A stretch of DNA of 64,000 nucleotides from a virus, in IMG/VR virus record IMGVR_UViG_3300028908_000009, positions 1 through 64,000 of that record; one strand, 5' to 3'. Position numbers and translations under genes: made by a program. Positions 12,201 to 19,276 of this stretch are shown in pieces; the first letter of the stretch is position 1, and every line of letters begins with the position of its first letter. The notes under the pieces were generated by a model that saw nothing but the letters and a program-made list of their open reading frames with translations, had not been told where the DNA came from and did no database searches.

Positions 12201-13728
12201 CGACCGGGGGAGCCGGCGGCGGCGTGGCGGCCGCTTCCCCGGCTTCGAGGAGCGGGCGCTCCCCGGCCCGGGCGGCCAGCTCCGGCACCGGTCCCTGGGG
12301 CACGGGCCGCCCGGCGAGCAGCTCGCCGCCGAGCCGGCCCGCCGCAGCCAGCGGGCCGAAGAGGGCGGCCCCACGGGCGATGGCGGACGCCTCGGCCCCG
12401 AGGGCCTGCCCGGGGGTGATCTCCCCGGACAGGGTCCGGCCGGCCAGCTCCGGGGCCGCGTAGGCCCCCGTGAACCCGCCGGCCACGGTAGCGTGCCGGA
12501 CGCCGGACGCCCCGGCCTTCAGGGCCAGCTCGCCGATCCGCCGGCCGGCCGTCTGGCGAACGATCCGAAGCCCCAGCTTCCCGCCCTGCCGCTTCGCCAC
12601 GCTCCGCAGCAGGTCGATGGCCCGGTCCACCAGGACCTGGTCCGCCTCGGGCGGGAGGATCACCTTCATCCCGCCCTTCCCCCCGACCACCCGCGCGCCG
12701 GCCCGGTCGAGCATCTCCGCCGCCCGGGACAGCTCCCAGGTGGAGAGCCCGAGCTCCCGGGAGCCGAACCGCCCGGTGACGGAGAACAGCCGGCGGAGGA
12801 CCGGCCCGAACGCCTCGGCGACGGTGCTGCCGCCCACCTGGACGGCCAGCTTCTCCAGCGGGGAGGCCAGGAGGTTCCCCGCCCGCAGCAGGCCCCGACC
12901 GAGGAGGCCGGCCGGGCCGGAGAACAGCATCCCCGCGACCTCGGCCTTCGTCCGGGCCTCCCGGGGGACGCCGCCCAAGAGGGAGAACTCCTCCTCCGCC
13001 CGCCGCCAGCGCTCGGAGAGGGCCGGCAGGTTGAGCGCCCAGCCGCGCACCCCGGCCATCCCCATCGCCGCCGCGCCCGCCCACGGGTGCTGCTGGCGGG
13101 AGAGGATGAGCGCCCGCGTTCGCAGCCGGCGGGAGAGGTCCGGGTCGTTCTCCTCGCCCTCGAAGATGGGGACCCACACGGTGCGCCCGGGAGCCCCCGG
13201 GCCGGGCAGCGCGGTGCCGGCCAGGCCGAGCCGCCCGGCCTCCTCCCGCTCGGGCCCAGGCAGCTCCCGCGAGGGGGCGAGGTGGTAGGGCCGGATGGAG
13301 ATGACCCGCCGGCGCTGCATCGAGGAGTACGGCTGCCGCACCGTGCGCCCGAGGCCACCGGGGACGTGGCGGTCCTCCCACCCTTCCGGCGGCACCATCT
13401 CGCCGCCCGGGGGCTGGATCGCCCCCTGCTGGAGCATTCGGAGCGTCTCGCCGCCGATCTCCCGGAAGCGCCGGCCGGCCTCGGGCGGAGGAGTCGCCGC
13501 CACCCGCCGAGCCAGCTCGGCCCGCATCCCCGCGAGCGGGTCTGCGACGGCGGGAGGCTGGAGCTCGGGCTGCCCGGGCGCTGGCTCGGTGGAAGCAGGA
13601 GAGGCCGCCGCGCCGGAGAGCGCGGGCTCCTTCGCGGGCGTCCCTCCCGCCGGCAGGTCGGGAGGGGCCGGCGGATTCGGCTGCTGGAACCTGGGATCGA
13701 CTCCCGCGTTCAGCGGCGTGAGCGCCAT
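253..13728 (-). CDS. giant polyvalent (multi-domain) phage protein, 4491 codons: ART-like, GHKL ATPase, zinc peptidase
   Basis: This is the last late gene, and its size and position resemble large proteins injected with phage DNA. ATG at 13728 follows GGAGG. The first ~500 residues are Pro/Ala-rich. Around residue 1090 is the ADP-ribosyltransferase-like start IIFYHGT. At ~1870-1940 there is a stretch like the C-terminal half of that fold (GGHDGAIF, then IVAVLDPENIRII). A GHKL ATPase follows at ~2000-2070 (N box REAVQNALGA, VEDDGDGMS, GGFGIGAKAIF). A zincin motif HEIAHGGG lies near 2700. Further ART-like ends lie near 3043 (FDAVHIVV) and 3240 (VVVFDRSRLRD). Hydrophobic segments lie near 4015-4060 and 4375-4415. 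This combination matches the polyvalent-protein class of phages and conjugative elements, thought to protect incoming DNA or disarm the host. No T7-like RNA polymerase motif was seen. The frame seems to jump between 5390 and 5070, so it may really be two genes. Confidence 0.85.
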   Translation of the reverse strand: MALTPLNAGVDPRFQQPNPPAPPDLPAGGTPAKEPALSGAAASPASTEPAPGQPELQPPAVADPLAGMRAELARRVAATPPPEAGRRFREIGGETLRMLQQGAIQPPGGEMVPPEGWEDRHVPGGLGRTVRQPYSSMQRRRVISIRPYHLAPSRELPGPEREEAGRLGLAGTALPGPGAPGRTVWVPIFEGEENDPDLSRRLRTRALILSRQQHPWAGAAAMGMAGVRGWALNLPALSERWRRAEEEFSLLGGVPREARTKAEVAGMLFSGPAGLLGRGLLRAGNLLASPLEKLAVQVGGSTVAEAFGPVLRRLFSVTGRFGSRELGLSTWELSRAAEMLDRAGARVVGGKGGMKVILPPEADQVLVDRAIDLLRSVAKRQGGKLGLRIVRQTAGRRIGELALKAGASGVRHATVAGGFTGAYAAPELAGRTLSGEITPGQALGAEASAIARGAALFGPLAAAGRLGGELLAGRPVPQGPVPELAARAGERPLLEAGEAAATPPPAPPVEPVPRATPGVLQTPIPEVRPLTRAEGPPAPAPEPQGVRDPQMAASPLWASARLDTARRHAREAVDATGDPRPIEVAEKVAEDLEFLRPALGTMSDAELAAANTGAVAVIEEASRLAGSAEGVRRVDRLLGIDTDAFFREPGLRGPGVVEVAGRAAVVRWADELVQAANRHDVQLPDPPAMQDGSLPGLLAPALELAGRLDEAGVPVPPLVARDPRTGRVRVYRWEDVQALGADLPQFLRGEDRPNEFTALRERVKAKTRARLEDLGPREVVATFTSGAEAKPVRTVLTREEARAIEADGEGPAPEPVRGDINIPLGKELAVPSARDWETRPWEAAKQQKVAASRAFAGFDEEQPIAIGVARTPSGDRLAVVQWAGEPWFQDRSGRITPVRYHDLAGPGWSFTPVPGLPVRWELTDRGELRLAEVDPRAAAEFEQARREMMGVEPDILSRAAEAVERLESPRELTKGEVQALRDTISELEEELPEAPPGPDVVERDGSDAAAVLRQADGYEKAGGWLAARQFVRQAKKVLNARAKAEDATEPTIATPVWQQQAMEVGDDDSTWPIWKWVQDSVLVHPDGSPIIFYHGTADPTFLQYEKERLGEVTGAYSARMAVWAATDPVTSRSFTELALNKLAWAAEKALPAEPHFSRTAARDDFKVFFKYQKQIIVRRAYVGESEEARRRRLEMWKTAVEELRRRWPQLVEKTFTGSVPSSFPLEWATLPSGSVLRKSLHTFFHKPSYRNPLRFGEESRDPLGEVSDGLIWWALRIKADLKRGYRSSPPTEVRTSQGIAAYVSTISGLGFLAMVSGPDKVRRAMKEVLASSGTWGAEARRLLESMPKLRWLVDKNAPLPPRIPLPWNLEEGEVPTPLQMMKAQQRYLAEYVEPATWTLLTKLDASPGNRAPLLGVLHAALEKAAKPIVKNQLLDADPMKRGLAALLAWPGFQHDLYEGPFVFIVEMGFLNHPDPRVREAWLYMTTRRAAFTWAVPTGLLFHTIFGASHATFTSSNIGNIARMALTNKGLGFAPLEPLEKRAIQVLVEEGIFRLPERQAFDPATLDELYSEEVLDFPPGYDDTEAAEADQWIDSMWRWWCAYGLGGREFVQRLLGSGALTHLARAYDFAASLDTGFPLHRLETFGTIALMDGPGRYTARDIPPEVQSLPEFEALKAAARRIEEGDKESAAIDHAAMLMADLGQAIVRRLGWTGGQVVRLYYTLLDAAFTNLADKEFLEKYGVYLDAVLEGYDTLLYHVLLSPIAHVAMAMPRVALMDRTLYENELEIPYNASHAPYVLGMRLIGRLLFRLPKFLDADLDDPVPEGFVEAARDLFTSLPREWFREPPLDMSGEQPDPDDYFVKLVHARGLIQLNLIRRNAVRLRNPLIVPAKGKPWNLVGMGENVDRAIKGGHDGAIFTDLVDLGPPNDIVAVLDPENIRIIDAHNEDELYPPQPNEWREQPMEAGEPQEEVRGEINISNVLHDQTAGRYQSHPVGVAIREAVQNALGAVRRRHGGTGGRIRLAVDPANLALTVEDDGDGMSPETIRKHFLSLANVKIQEKEGTVGGFGIGAKAIFVFSEVQVWTNDGSTVTELEVDPHEYRQTMKARMTTRPARPDDPMGTRITMRFPSMLFDMERDRETDILRWKYPPEARLPGYIDGAPPNDAELAGKQMHDFLESLPGPALNRFLRPTMEWALTLQSYAELGLLDQAVRFEFEIPDAWKGLVMGDDPRASIQNLSIGTIAPEGSRLAELAERWWWYCSPDERRAELVTSLVEALGSGHLLSTPLQQLVMGLNSGPSRAMSFFPLPVLKKALKSLGLPVPGWLDNEGATRPLVGNDAYDFWRGEGVDASDIGLVPLPEIAGAIEGSLKKSNVQVWGIGQKSTGAILPSHSRMIIAHISIRGLPQFTMPVISLLGNQTVQIVNQLGSALFIDIDPEVPERDAEYPFLPSREDLKANYQSSVQNIIREKIDSFVQDAARRLSIKYVEESYGELPPTSVHAGGKPQKFHLFRTTDVFDKDPGGKLVVKGIREGKFFTSILSVLARLRVDVESLLGKHGLPAKEELGLGSIPLPGQVGFGLQRFTYSVNPFLGWELTDKPNVLGYSRSVPLDWLEEGERVKVLREILGEGFPVEEMNASRALRGYVLNPITILRHAGFDRHDVVKLQRWAEGELSPEEDEVVTSYLRVHVERIVDTFFEVAVHEIAHGGGAFDHTAPEWQWAVQQLTRYAAPMLARLGKELIDTLMADRQALVEAVRVTKTAWALYEKEKNTFGHIPIKGMSSEESGQEQAGRTGAAPAADDLPELRGAPGGGRHLPGPDADRRGIPVSPNDALAGEAGGPGRGEALPDGSGQLAARAPREGSDVGRDRRPSLAARPAGRIWRKLRWFRLPVWREDLPELLADRKPSAPGARYVGEDPFAWPGHLAYVYSLGLSLRLSHPPGGGGFLLAWEDEADAVDALAVNGHGYVHEVRVFPGNPLVLEVSAEGDDIVNVPGTLRGFVTARYGGDLARFVRDLREGLHPTKPPSRPVVEFLRWLWDDSGSTFDAVHIVVPGRPAVTVVKDSSTVLPLAVAGKKLTAVEVQELADLRNLRMVDYWAALQAGSEWANRWDVPVKTRLYLQLDADHWRQPAVPVLRGGRQRNVEQKEVFLGEGNWVDVRGVQSLYLDARATEARLVRLLDLGAIPRRVWSRLDSEKVHERNLTIRQVLRQVPRMAESLGLDPADALPDGVVLRATLHGNEPAVVVFDRSRLRDLGEFAPGAWRQMAMTAAGGPAPWKMPWPLWKALHPDASKREHLLAIAEALEKGLPVPTSVLQSYDGMYEMVMEKDPRLLALDLARRGEGLPEWAFEILSDAERAAWIVRRIGQLSMPGGRYRQVRKAHLLRALRKLGLPMADGSRIFPFGWEPPLDLLPQIDEALIAALKRHKLLVSATQKLRTELDAMRGIARRRGEGRKLSLEEAAEIVAQWSRDPSKLSELHPDLLYAVARHFHFLDTVDDPYTVLPPVTMAHQDDQGRPNEKARELMDRVLRNYSKLREAALDEAETADMRVIRENIEAVNPTLRKGKRLGPVKWTKLIIADLLAETRTLLLTMENLSAHTKRMEAVIGPELQAPTPRLLYERIAEGELERNPWALHRAALMGRLVWLKQILAEVDDIFEAVERIPRLDHLLWRMLNGDLTPEQAVASGLDRHYYTVRPGPLSPVKKTVEVSLVELYRRFRKVTDRIKEQWLEARASIYEETRVAPALMTTWALEYERDMLQREISMFEQALEAEKEGSPAGLLAACGFDLDSVVYELENEEEESIFRKARRKARRIIKARKKRLETVERDLEAMRELLEEKRATRTQIAEPEGADIKEYAPHQEALTASRARELAKDTSSTAFSDLREPPPVGFVHGKRREEKVERVLPSFLLTFSNYLRRAANYIWLAPIQVRGERLARQLPSPQRELYNMWVQRTLGIPDLAERHLDNGFKDWFGQKPTNLDRFIRGLVAIDPAQDLRLGPSAPTRHTLFVSALRAVGTLVDPIAGTALNLTQVFFSGVRMSTSLSSMLAAPFFLAGAAVLEAGTFLDVGLRKFLALFAGKGVLKRDIRREALISSYEQFMEFYGAREKTKKLSPTMPIKRAYEGLARIALFGLYLTDLYFKGVTFRAFRWWAAMDGVPDEVIDIGGLKLNARDYTALYHTERVYPNYSPAGRPPVLSTLPGRAWAVLRTFPLALRDWLITDRAGARFSRAEVRESVYLSRLDAWERFLAGLGRKTFLTRPFRATRPEWGHGEVYAGPGPREPETRLPWEKGARLARVRQLIDALVRAGETGDVDVPPMESPDVAFRRWLGRNATEEEREAARAMLQTIPPHGELGVPSPEAISAFRFRWLAKYPWMFAGIMFLAKMVHMGNWLQLVVPTAIGGQSAILAALDYFYRWVALRSGRALMGGHAEPWMERAEKEAWANMISQVYGGRVLADELMRSDDPQALLEKARERFSRTMNRFEVEGPPGD
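4923..5387 (-). other. alternative-frame coding segment inside the giant gene (probable start of a second gene)
   Basis: A GTG at 5387, after AAGGGG, opens a frame offset from the giant gene. Its first ~95 codons end mostly in G or C and give a balanced, natural-looking protein (begins MKKVDKSKLEELGLHLPP). The giant frame over the same bases gives an Arg/Gly/Pro-rich string typical of a shadow frame. Near 5100-5070 the natural-looking sequence returns to the giant frame (IWRKLRWFRLPVW). Adding one G to the GGGG run just upstream would end the first gene in GDEQ-stop, giving a GTGA overlap with this GTG like others in the window. I infer two adjacent genes, joined here by indels or by recoding. 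Confidence 0.5.
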
Positions 13729-13741
13729 CGTCTCGATCCTC

Positions 13742-16042
13742 CTACTGTGCCGGGGCGGGCTGGGCCTGGGGGGGCTGGGCCTGGGGCTGTACCCCGATGT
13801 AGGGCGAGAGCTGCTGCCGGATCTCCTCGCCGGACAGGGCGGACCCGAAGGTCGTGCTGATCCACCCGCCGCCCGTCGCGGTCTCGTCCATCCACCGCTG
13901 CGTGATCATCGCCGCGAGCCTGGGATCCTGCGTGATCTCCAGCGCCTTCTGGTACACGAAGCCCACCACGTCGGCCCCGTACTGGTTGATCAGCTCGGCG
14001 TTGCCGCCCTGGAGGCCGTTCTCGATGAAGAACCGGAGGGTCGTACCCTTCGGCGCACCGGGCGGGGTCCATCGGTCCGCTTCCAGCGCGACCTGGCCCT
14101 GGAGCCGGCGGTACGCCTCCCCGGGATCGAGCACCGCCTCGGGCGGGTGCCCCCCGGGCATCCTGTCGGAGAGGGCCGCGTCCCGGAGGTACGACAGCTC
14201 CTGGAGCCGCGACTGGAGCCTGAGGATGGTCGAGTCGATGTCGGAGATGGCGTCCCGGTAGATCATCCGGGCTCGCGGGGACCAGGTCTCGTGGTAGGCC
14301 ATCTCGTAGGCGGCCTTGGTGTTTTCGAGCTGCCGGAGCTGGGCGGCGATGTGGCCCGCCGTCTCGTCCACCAGGCGCGCGCTATCGACGCGGCCCCGGC
14401 GGATCTGCTCCTGGATCTGGGCGATCTGCGCGTCCGTCCGCTCGATCGTCTTCCGGTTGGCGTCGATCGTCGCCTCGACGCGCCGGACCTCGGCCTCGGC
14501 CATCTGCTCGTTCCGCTTCTCCTCCTCGCGCAGGCGGAGAACGTGGTCTCGCAGCTCGGGGTCCTTCTCCCACTCGGGGTAGAGCGAGGTGATGACCGAC
14601 GAGCCGACGCCGCCCTTGCGCGTGATGTCGGTGGCCTTCAGCAGGGTCGCGGCCTTCCTCTCCCGCAGCTCGTACTCGTGTTTCCCCTGGCTGTACCGGG
14701 CCGTCCACTGCTGGAGGGCCTTCTCCGCAGCCTCCAGCTCCTCGGGCGTCTGGATGTCCGCCGGGATCTCGGGCAGCCCCTCGGTATCGACGGGGATGCC
14801 GTCCTTTGCCATCTGGTCCAGCAGCTCCCGGTGGCGGCGGTGGAACTCCTGCACCTGCTGGCGGAAGAGCAGGCCCTCCTGCTTCTTCTCCATCCGCCGG
14901 CCGATCATCATCTCCCGCAGGAGCTGGAGGCCGGTCCGCACGGCGGCCTGCCGCCCGGCGTGGGCCTGCGAGAGCATCTGCATCGCCATCTCCGGGTGCT
15001 GGATGGCGAGGATGGCGATGCCCAGCCGCTGGGAAGGGGACAGCTCGGCCGCTTCGAGCACCCCCTTCATGTATCTCTCGAACTCCTCCTTGTTGACGCC
15101 GGGGGGCAGCTCACCCTCTTCCTCGTCGGGCACGATGTCCTTCGCCGCCTGGAGGGGATTCTCCTCGACCTCCTCCTCCGGGACCGGCTCCCCACGCTCA
15201 TCGACGAGCGTCTCGCCGGGCTCCTCCTCCGAGGCCGGCTCGGCGGTGGGCTGGGCACCCTCGGCGGCCCCGGACGGTTCCTCCGTCGAAGGGGCCTCCC
15301 CCGTGGCCTGGGAGGGAGCAGCCCCCTCCGTGGTGCCCGCCACGAGCTCCCGCTCCATCAGGGACTTCACCCGCTCGGCGTGCCCCCGCGACTCCTCCGG
15401 CCACTCCTCCGGCGACTTCCCGATGACCTGGCCGGGCCCACCGTTGTAGGCGGCGAACACCTCCTCCGGCGTCTTCGCCCCGTAGTCGGCCTGGAGCCGC
15501 TTCAGGTAGCGCGCGGCGGCCCGGGCCTCCAGCTCCGGGTTCCCCAGCACCTCCTTGGGGTCCATCCCCACGTCCTTGACAGCCTGGGGGGTGAGCTGGA
15601 AGAGCCCGACGGCTCCCTTCTTGCTGACGGCGTCCAGGTTGCCGGAGGACTCCGCTCGGGCCAGGGCGCGCAGCGCAGCCGGATCGACGCCCTCCTCGTG
15701 CGCCACCCGCTCGACGAGCTGCCCCATGTCCGGGTCGAGCGGCGGGAACTTCCGCTCCAGCTCGTCGGCGGCGGGCTGCTGCTGGGGGGTGGAGGGGGGC
15801 TGCTGGACGGCGGGCTGCGCTGGGGCGACCAGGCCGGGAGGGGTCTCGCCCTGGAAGATCGCCGGGACCTGCGGGGTCGCGGGAGGCTCCGGCTCCGGGA
15901 CTGCCGGGGGAGCGGTCGAGATGTCTTCCGCCGGGGCGTAGACGAGAGGGGTCTCCGGCTCCTGCCTGGCGGCTCCGAGGGCCTGGGCCAGGCCCTGGAG
16001 GAAGTCCAGCGTGTAGGGCTGCCCGACGTCGGTCGAGAACAT
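13742..16042 (-). CDS. internal virion protein with lytic transglycosylase (SLT) domain
   Basis: The protein is 766 residues. The ATG at 16042 was chosen because it sits seven bases after GGAGGAC; the longer frame would overlap the upstream gene. After a Pro-rich N terminus, an SLT/lysozyme-like domain spans about residues 105-210. It contains the catalytic-type Glu in ALARAESSGN (~129), then GLFQLTP (~148) and AAYNGGPG (~199). Such domains cleave the peptidoglycan glycan strand between MurNAc and GlcNAc. The rest is acidic and then mostly helical, including a long charged coiled-coil-like stretch. Its place between a small internal protein and the giant gene suggests it is packed in the head and opens the cell wall during DNA entry. 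Confidence 0.85.
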   Translation of the reverse strand: MFSTDVGQPYTLDFLQGLAQALGAARQEPETPLVYAPAEDISTAPPAVPEPEPPATPQVPAIFQGETPPGLVAPAQPAVQQPPSTPQQQPAADELERKFPPLDPDMGQLVERVAHEEGVDPAALRALARAESSGNLDAVSKKGAVGLFQLTPQAVKDVGMDPKEVLGNPELEARAAARYLKRLQADYGAKTPEEVFAAYNGGPGQVIGKSPEEWPEESRGHAERVKSLMERELVAGTTEGAAPSQATGEAPSTEEPSGAAEGAQPTAEPASEEEPGETLVDERGEPVPEEEVEENPLQAAKDIVPDEEEGELPPGVNKEEFERYMKGVLEAAELSPSQRLGIAILAIQHPEMAMQMLSQAHAGRQAAVRTGLQLLREMMIGRRMEKKQEGLLFRQQVQEFHRRHRELLDQMAKDGIPVDTEGLPEIPADIQTPEELEAAEKALQQWTARYSQGKHEYELRERKAATLLKATDITRKGGVGSSVITSLYPEWEKDPELRDHVLRLREEEKRNEQMAEAEVRRVEATIDANRKTIERTDAQIAQIQEQIRRGRVDSARLVDETAGHIAAQLRQLENTKAAYEMAYHETWSPRARMIYRDAISDIDSTILRLQSRLQELSYLRDAALSDRMPGGHPPEAVLDPGEAYRRLQGQVALEADRWTPPGAPKGTTLRFFIENGLQGGNAELINQYGADVVGFVYQKALEITQDPRLAAMITQRWMDETATGGGWISTTFGSALSGEEIRQQLSPYIGVQPQAQPPQAQPAPAQ

Positions 16043-16055
16043 CTTCCGTCCTCCG

Positions 16056-16736
16056 CTAGCCGAAGAGCTTCTTCCCGACGCTGCCGCCGAGGAGGCCACC
16101 GATGAAGTTCCCGAGGCCGCCGGCCGCACCGCCGCCCGTCTGGGGAGCGCCGGGGATCGGGGCACCGATCAGCGTCTGCGCCTCGCCGAGCTGCTTGGCG
16201 ATGAGCTGCTGGATCATGTTCTGGAACAGGTTCCCCGCGAGCCCGATGTCCTGCCGGCGGAGCCCCTCCTGGAGATCCGCGAGCTGCCGGTACGCCTGGT
16301 TCGCCTGGTTCTGGGCGTTCAGCAGGCCGGAGGTGAGCATCGCCCCCGGGACCCCCACGCCCCCGGCCGCAGTGTTCAGGTCGGGAGCCACGCCGGCCTG
16401 CATGGCCGCCCCCGGGATGGCGGCGCGCATCATCCCCATCATCCGGTTCTGTGCCTCCGCGATCCGCTCCTGGTGCTGCGGCCCGAGCTGGCCGGGGTTC
16501 TGGAGCATCGAGAGCATCTGCTGGACGAGCGCACCACCGACCGGCGACTGCCCGCCCTGGAAAAGCCCGGGGGCGAACATGCTGCCGGCCTGAAGATATG
16601 CCCCGGGGGAGATCCGCTGCTTCCCCTGCCGGTAGTGCTGCTTCGCCATCTTGTACGGGAGCATCGACGCCCGCGACTGCTTGCTCGCGCCGAGCAGGCT
16701 GGCCGCCGCACCGATCGCCGGAACTGCCCAGGCCAT
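16056..16736 (-). CDS. putative internal virion / DNA ejection protein
   Basis: The protein is 226 residues, Ala/Gly/Gln/Met-rich, with a hydrophobic N terminus (AVPAIGAAASLLGA) and a glycine-rich C-terminal tail (GGLGNFIGGLLGG). ATG at 16736 lies six bases after GGAGGG; a TTG two codons upstream is possible but less likely. It overlaps the stop of the nozzle-like gene and precedes the transglycosylase gene by 14 bases. Small helical Ala/Gly/Gln-rich proteins in this position of podovirus genomes are usually ejection proteins that accompany the transglycosylase. That role is inferred from position and composition; no specific motif proves it. Confidence 0.55.
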   Translation of the reverse strand: MAWAVPAIGAAASLLGASKQSRASMLPYKMAKQHYRQGKQRISPGAYLQAGSMFAPGLFQGGQSPVGGALVQQMLSMLQNPGQLGPQHQERIAEAQNRMMGMMRAAIPGAAMQAGVAPDLNTAAGGVGVPGAMLTSGLLNAQNQANQAYRQLADLQEGLRRQDIGLAGNLFQNMIQQLIAKQLGEAQTLIGAPIPGAPQTGGGAAGGLGNFIGGLLGGSVGKKLFG

Positions 16737-16738
16737 CG

Positions 16739-19273
16739 TCAACCCTCCACTGGCCCGGCCGGGCGGATCTTCAGGGCGAGAGCCCCGATCGCGCCGGTGG
16801 CCTGGCCGGTATGCGTCAGCGTGAACTTCATGGACTGCCCTCCGCCGCTCCTGGCCGCCTCGAAGGTGGAAAGGCGCTCTCCGGTGAGAGGGATGGCACT
16901 CTGGACGAGGTGCTGCGAGGTCCCGGTCCGGTCGGTACGGCCCCGGAGTTCGAGCACCAGGGTGTGGTCTCCCCAGTCGCTATGGTAGCACGCGCCCCGC
17001 AGGACCTCCGCGTACTCCAGCGGGCCGGCGGGGTAGATCCAGCCGGTTTCGAGGACGGAGACGATGTCGCCCCCGAGCCCGGCGAACTCGGCCTCGTCCG
17101 CCGCTCCGCGCATCTCGACGTAGACCTTTCCCTCCGAGGACAGCGACCACATCCGGAAGATCGCGGAGTGCTCTCCCGGCGCGAGGTCCACGAGCCGCTT
17201 CGAGTTGTCCGACACGACGTGGGGGCCGCTGGCCTTCGGGACGGGCTTCGAGGACTCCGAGAACTGGACCCAGTGCTCCGGCGCGACGTGGAACCAGATC
17301 TCCCGCCGGTTTCCGTCGGGGTCGTAATACTGGAACCGCAGGATCTGGTTCGCGGTGTCGTAGGCCAGGACCGTCTCGTCGAGCCGGCTCGTATCGACAT
17401 CCCTGTCCCAATCGAGCGAGAGGGTGACCTTCATCACGCCGACGCCGCGCTCCGAGGGCAGGCCGCCGTCCGTCATCCAGATCCCGTTGTCCGCGACCCA
17501 GAAGACCAGCGGGTAGCCGTCGAAGGCGTGGGCCAGGCAGACGGAGGATGGCGTCCCGGCGAGCCCGATCGCCGGCGAGAGGATCGTGACCTCCATGTCC
17601 GTCAGATCGAAGGAGGGTTGGTTGGCGAAGGGGAGCCCCCGGATCCGGAACACCTGGTTCCGGGAGAAGAGCAGCATCACGTCGCCGAGGGAGATGATCG
17701 CCTTCAACCGATCCTGCCGTTCCGTCGGGAGCAGGCGGACCGTCTGGACCGTGGTGGGCCAGTATTCCGGCCATCCCGGCAGGCTCCAGTAGATCCGCCG
17801 CGTATCCTCTGCCGAAATGCCCACGATCGCTCCTTGGTACAGACAGGCGTCCAGCAGCGTCGGCGGCGTCCCGCAGGCATCGACGGCCAGCGCGCCGGCG
17901 AACACGACGAAGAGTGGCGGCGTGCCGAGGGAATCGTAGGGCACCGTGAAGTCGTCGAGGAAGGTCTCGTCCTCCACGCCGATCTCGGCGATCATGCCCA
18001 TGTCCGGCCAGCTACCGGTCGAGGTGGATCTGTAGATCCGCCGGTGGACGAGGTCGGAGGGATAGCCATGCTCCGGCAGGTTCTGCTTGTCCGGTAGGGT
18101 GAGTCTGATCCCGTAGTAGGTATCGCTCTCGGTGACGGTGATGCTGCGAACCGGGCAGGGGGCCGATTCCACTTCCACGGTCTGCCCGTCCGAGAGGGTC
18201 CGGCGGTAGATCTCCGTGACGACATAGTTGTAGGTGCCAGGCGGAACCTTCGTGCCATCCGGGCTCCCGCTGGACATCCAGATCTCGTAGACGTAGGCCG
18301 TCACGGGGATGGCCCCGACCCGGCCTTCCCCGATGTTCATGGCGGAGATCTTTACTCGCACGGAGCCAGAGTCCACGCCGGAACCGATGGTCGTCTGCAC
18401 GGTCTGGCGGCGCGTTGCCGCACCATCGTAGATCTTCCGCCAGTTCGTGCCGCCATCCTCGGAGACGAAGACTCGGACGACGGAAGTACCGAAGGAGTAC
18501 CCTCCGTAGTGCCAGTCGGCGAGACCGGACGGGTCGTACTTCCCATTGAACGTCTTGCCGTTCTGCCTGGACTTCTCTTCCCCCTTCAGCTCCACGTTCA
18601 GGATGAACCCCGAGACATCCGTCCCGCTGTCGAACGTCCAGTGGGCGGTGTGCCACCCGTCCGTGGTATGCAAATGAGCGGAGGCTGCCGTCTCCTTGTT
18701 TCCGTCGTAGGCCCACTCCAGGTGAATGAAGCCGGGGGAGGTATCGTTGGTGCCGGAAGTGGGCCGGAGGAGCGTGGGCGTGGAGGTGACACCCTCAATG
18801 GTCTCGATCTGCGCGGGTGCCAACATCCCGGCGAACCGCCAGTTCCCGTCGCGGTCGCGCACGAGCGCGCGGGAGGCAGCTCCCGTCAGCAACCACCACT
18901 GGTTCTGACCGTCGTGGAGAGCCCGGAGCCAGTCCCCCTCCCGCTCGAAGTCGTCGCCGTTGGCATCCTTCGCCGTCGAGAAGGAGAGGCCGGAGAGTGC
19001 CGCCTCCGCCTCGTAGAGACGCGAGTTCGCGTAGGCGACGAGCCAGTCAGCCTCGTCCTCGTACTGGAGGTGCTTCAGCCCGATGACGTCCGTGCTCGTC
19101 CCCAGCGAGCCGGCCGCCTGCCGCCCGGGCACCTTCCAGATTCGGCTCTGGTCCCCGAGGCGGTAGTACCAGCCTCGCAAGCTGGAGACGGCTCCCGGGG
19201 GAAGACGTAGGGCATCTCCCCCCGTGTAGAGCCCCTTCTCGAACGTCAGCTCGACATGGTCCCGCTCGGCCAT
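16739..19273 (-). CDS. virion structural protein, probable beta-propeller tail nozzle / stabilisation protein
   Basis: The protein is 844 residues. The N terminus (FEKGLYTGGDALRLPPGAVS) has the form common to podoviral tail or stabilisation proteins, in which a loop with LPPG precedes a run of beta strands. The central third repeats short strand motifs with Trp and Tyr, such as IYWSLPGWPEYW and RNQVFRIRG, compatible with a beta-propeller as in T7-like nozzle proteins. It lies between the M15 lysin gene and the ejection-protein genes, where a tail-tube component fits. No membrane segment or signal peptide is seen. Family membership is inferred from pattern only. Confidence 0.6.
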   Translation of the reverse strand: MAERDHVELTFEKGLYTGGDALRLPPGAVSSLRGWYYRLGDQSRIWKVPGRQAAGSLGTSTDVIGLKHLQYEDEADWLVAYANSRLYEAEAALSGLSFSTAKDANGDDFEREGDWLRALHDGQNQWWLLTGAASRALVRDRDGNWRFAGMLAPAQIETIEGVTSTPTLLRPTSGTNDTSPGFIHLEWAYDGNKETAASAHLHTTDGWHTAHWTFDSGTDVSGFILNVELKGEEKSRQNGKTFNGKYDPSGLADWHYGGYSFGTSVVRVFVSEDGGTNWRKIYDGAATRRQTVQTTIGSGVDSGSVRVKISAMNIGEGRVGAIPVTAYVYEIWMSSGSPDGTKVPPGTYNYVVTEIYRRTLSDGQTVEVESAPCPVRSITVTESDTYYGIRLTLPDKQNLPEHGYPSDLVHRRIYRSTSTGSWPDMGMIAEIGVEDETFLDDFTVPYDSLGTPPLFVVFAGALAVDACGTPPTLLDACLYQGAIVGISAEDTRRIYWSLPGWPEYWPTTVQTVRLLPTERQDRLKAIISLGDVMLLFSRNQVFRIRGLPFANQPSFDLTDMEVTILSPAIGLAGTPSSVCLAHAFDGYPLVFWVADNGIWMTDGGLPSERGVGVMKVTLSLDWDRDVDTSRLDETVLAYDTANQILRFQYYDPDGNRREIWFHVAPEHWVQFSESSKPVPKASGPHVVSDNSKRLVDLAPGEHSAIFRMWSLSSEGKVYVEMRGAADEAEFAGLGGDIVSVLETGWIYPAGPLEYAEVLRGACYHSDWGDHTLVLELRGRTDRTGTSQHLVQSAIPLTGERLSTFEAARSGGGQSMKFTLTHTGQATGAIGALALKIRPAGPVEG

Positions 19274-19276
19274 CGT

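Noticed and set aside
253-13728. Giant gene as a virion RNA polymerase of the N4 type
   Set aside because: Position and size fit, but no T7-like polymerase motifs could be found by eye.
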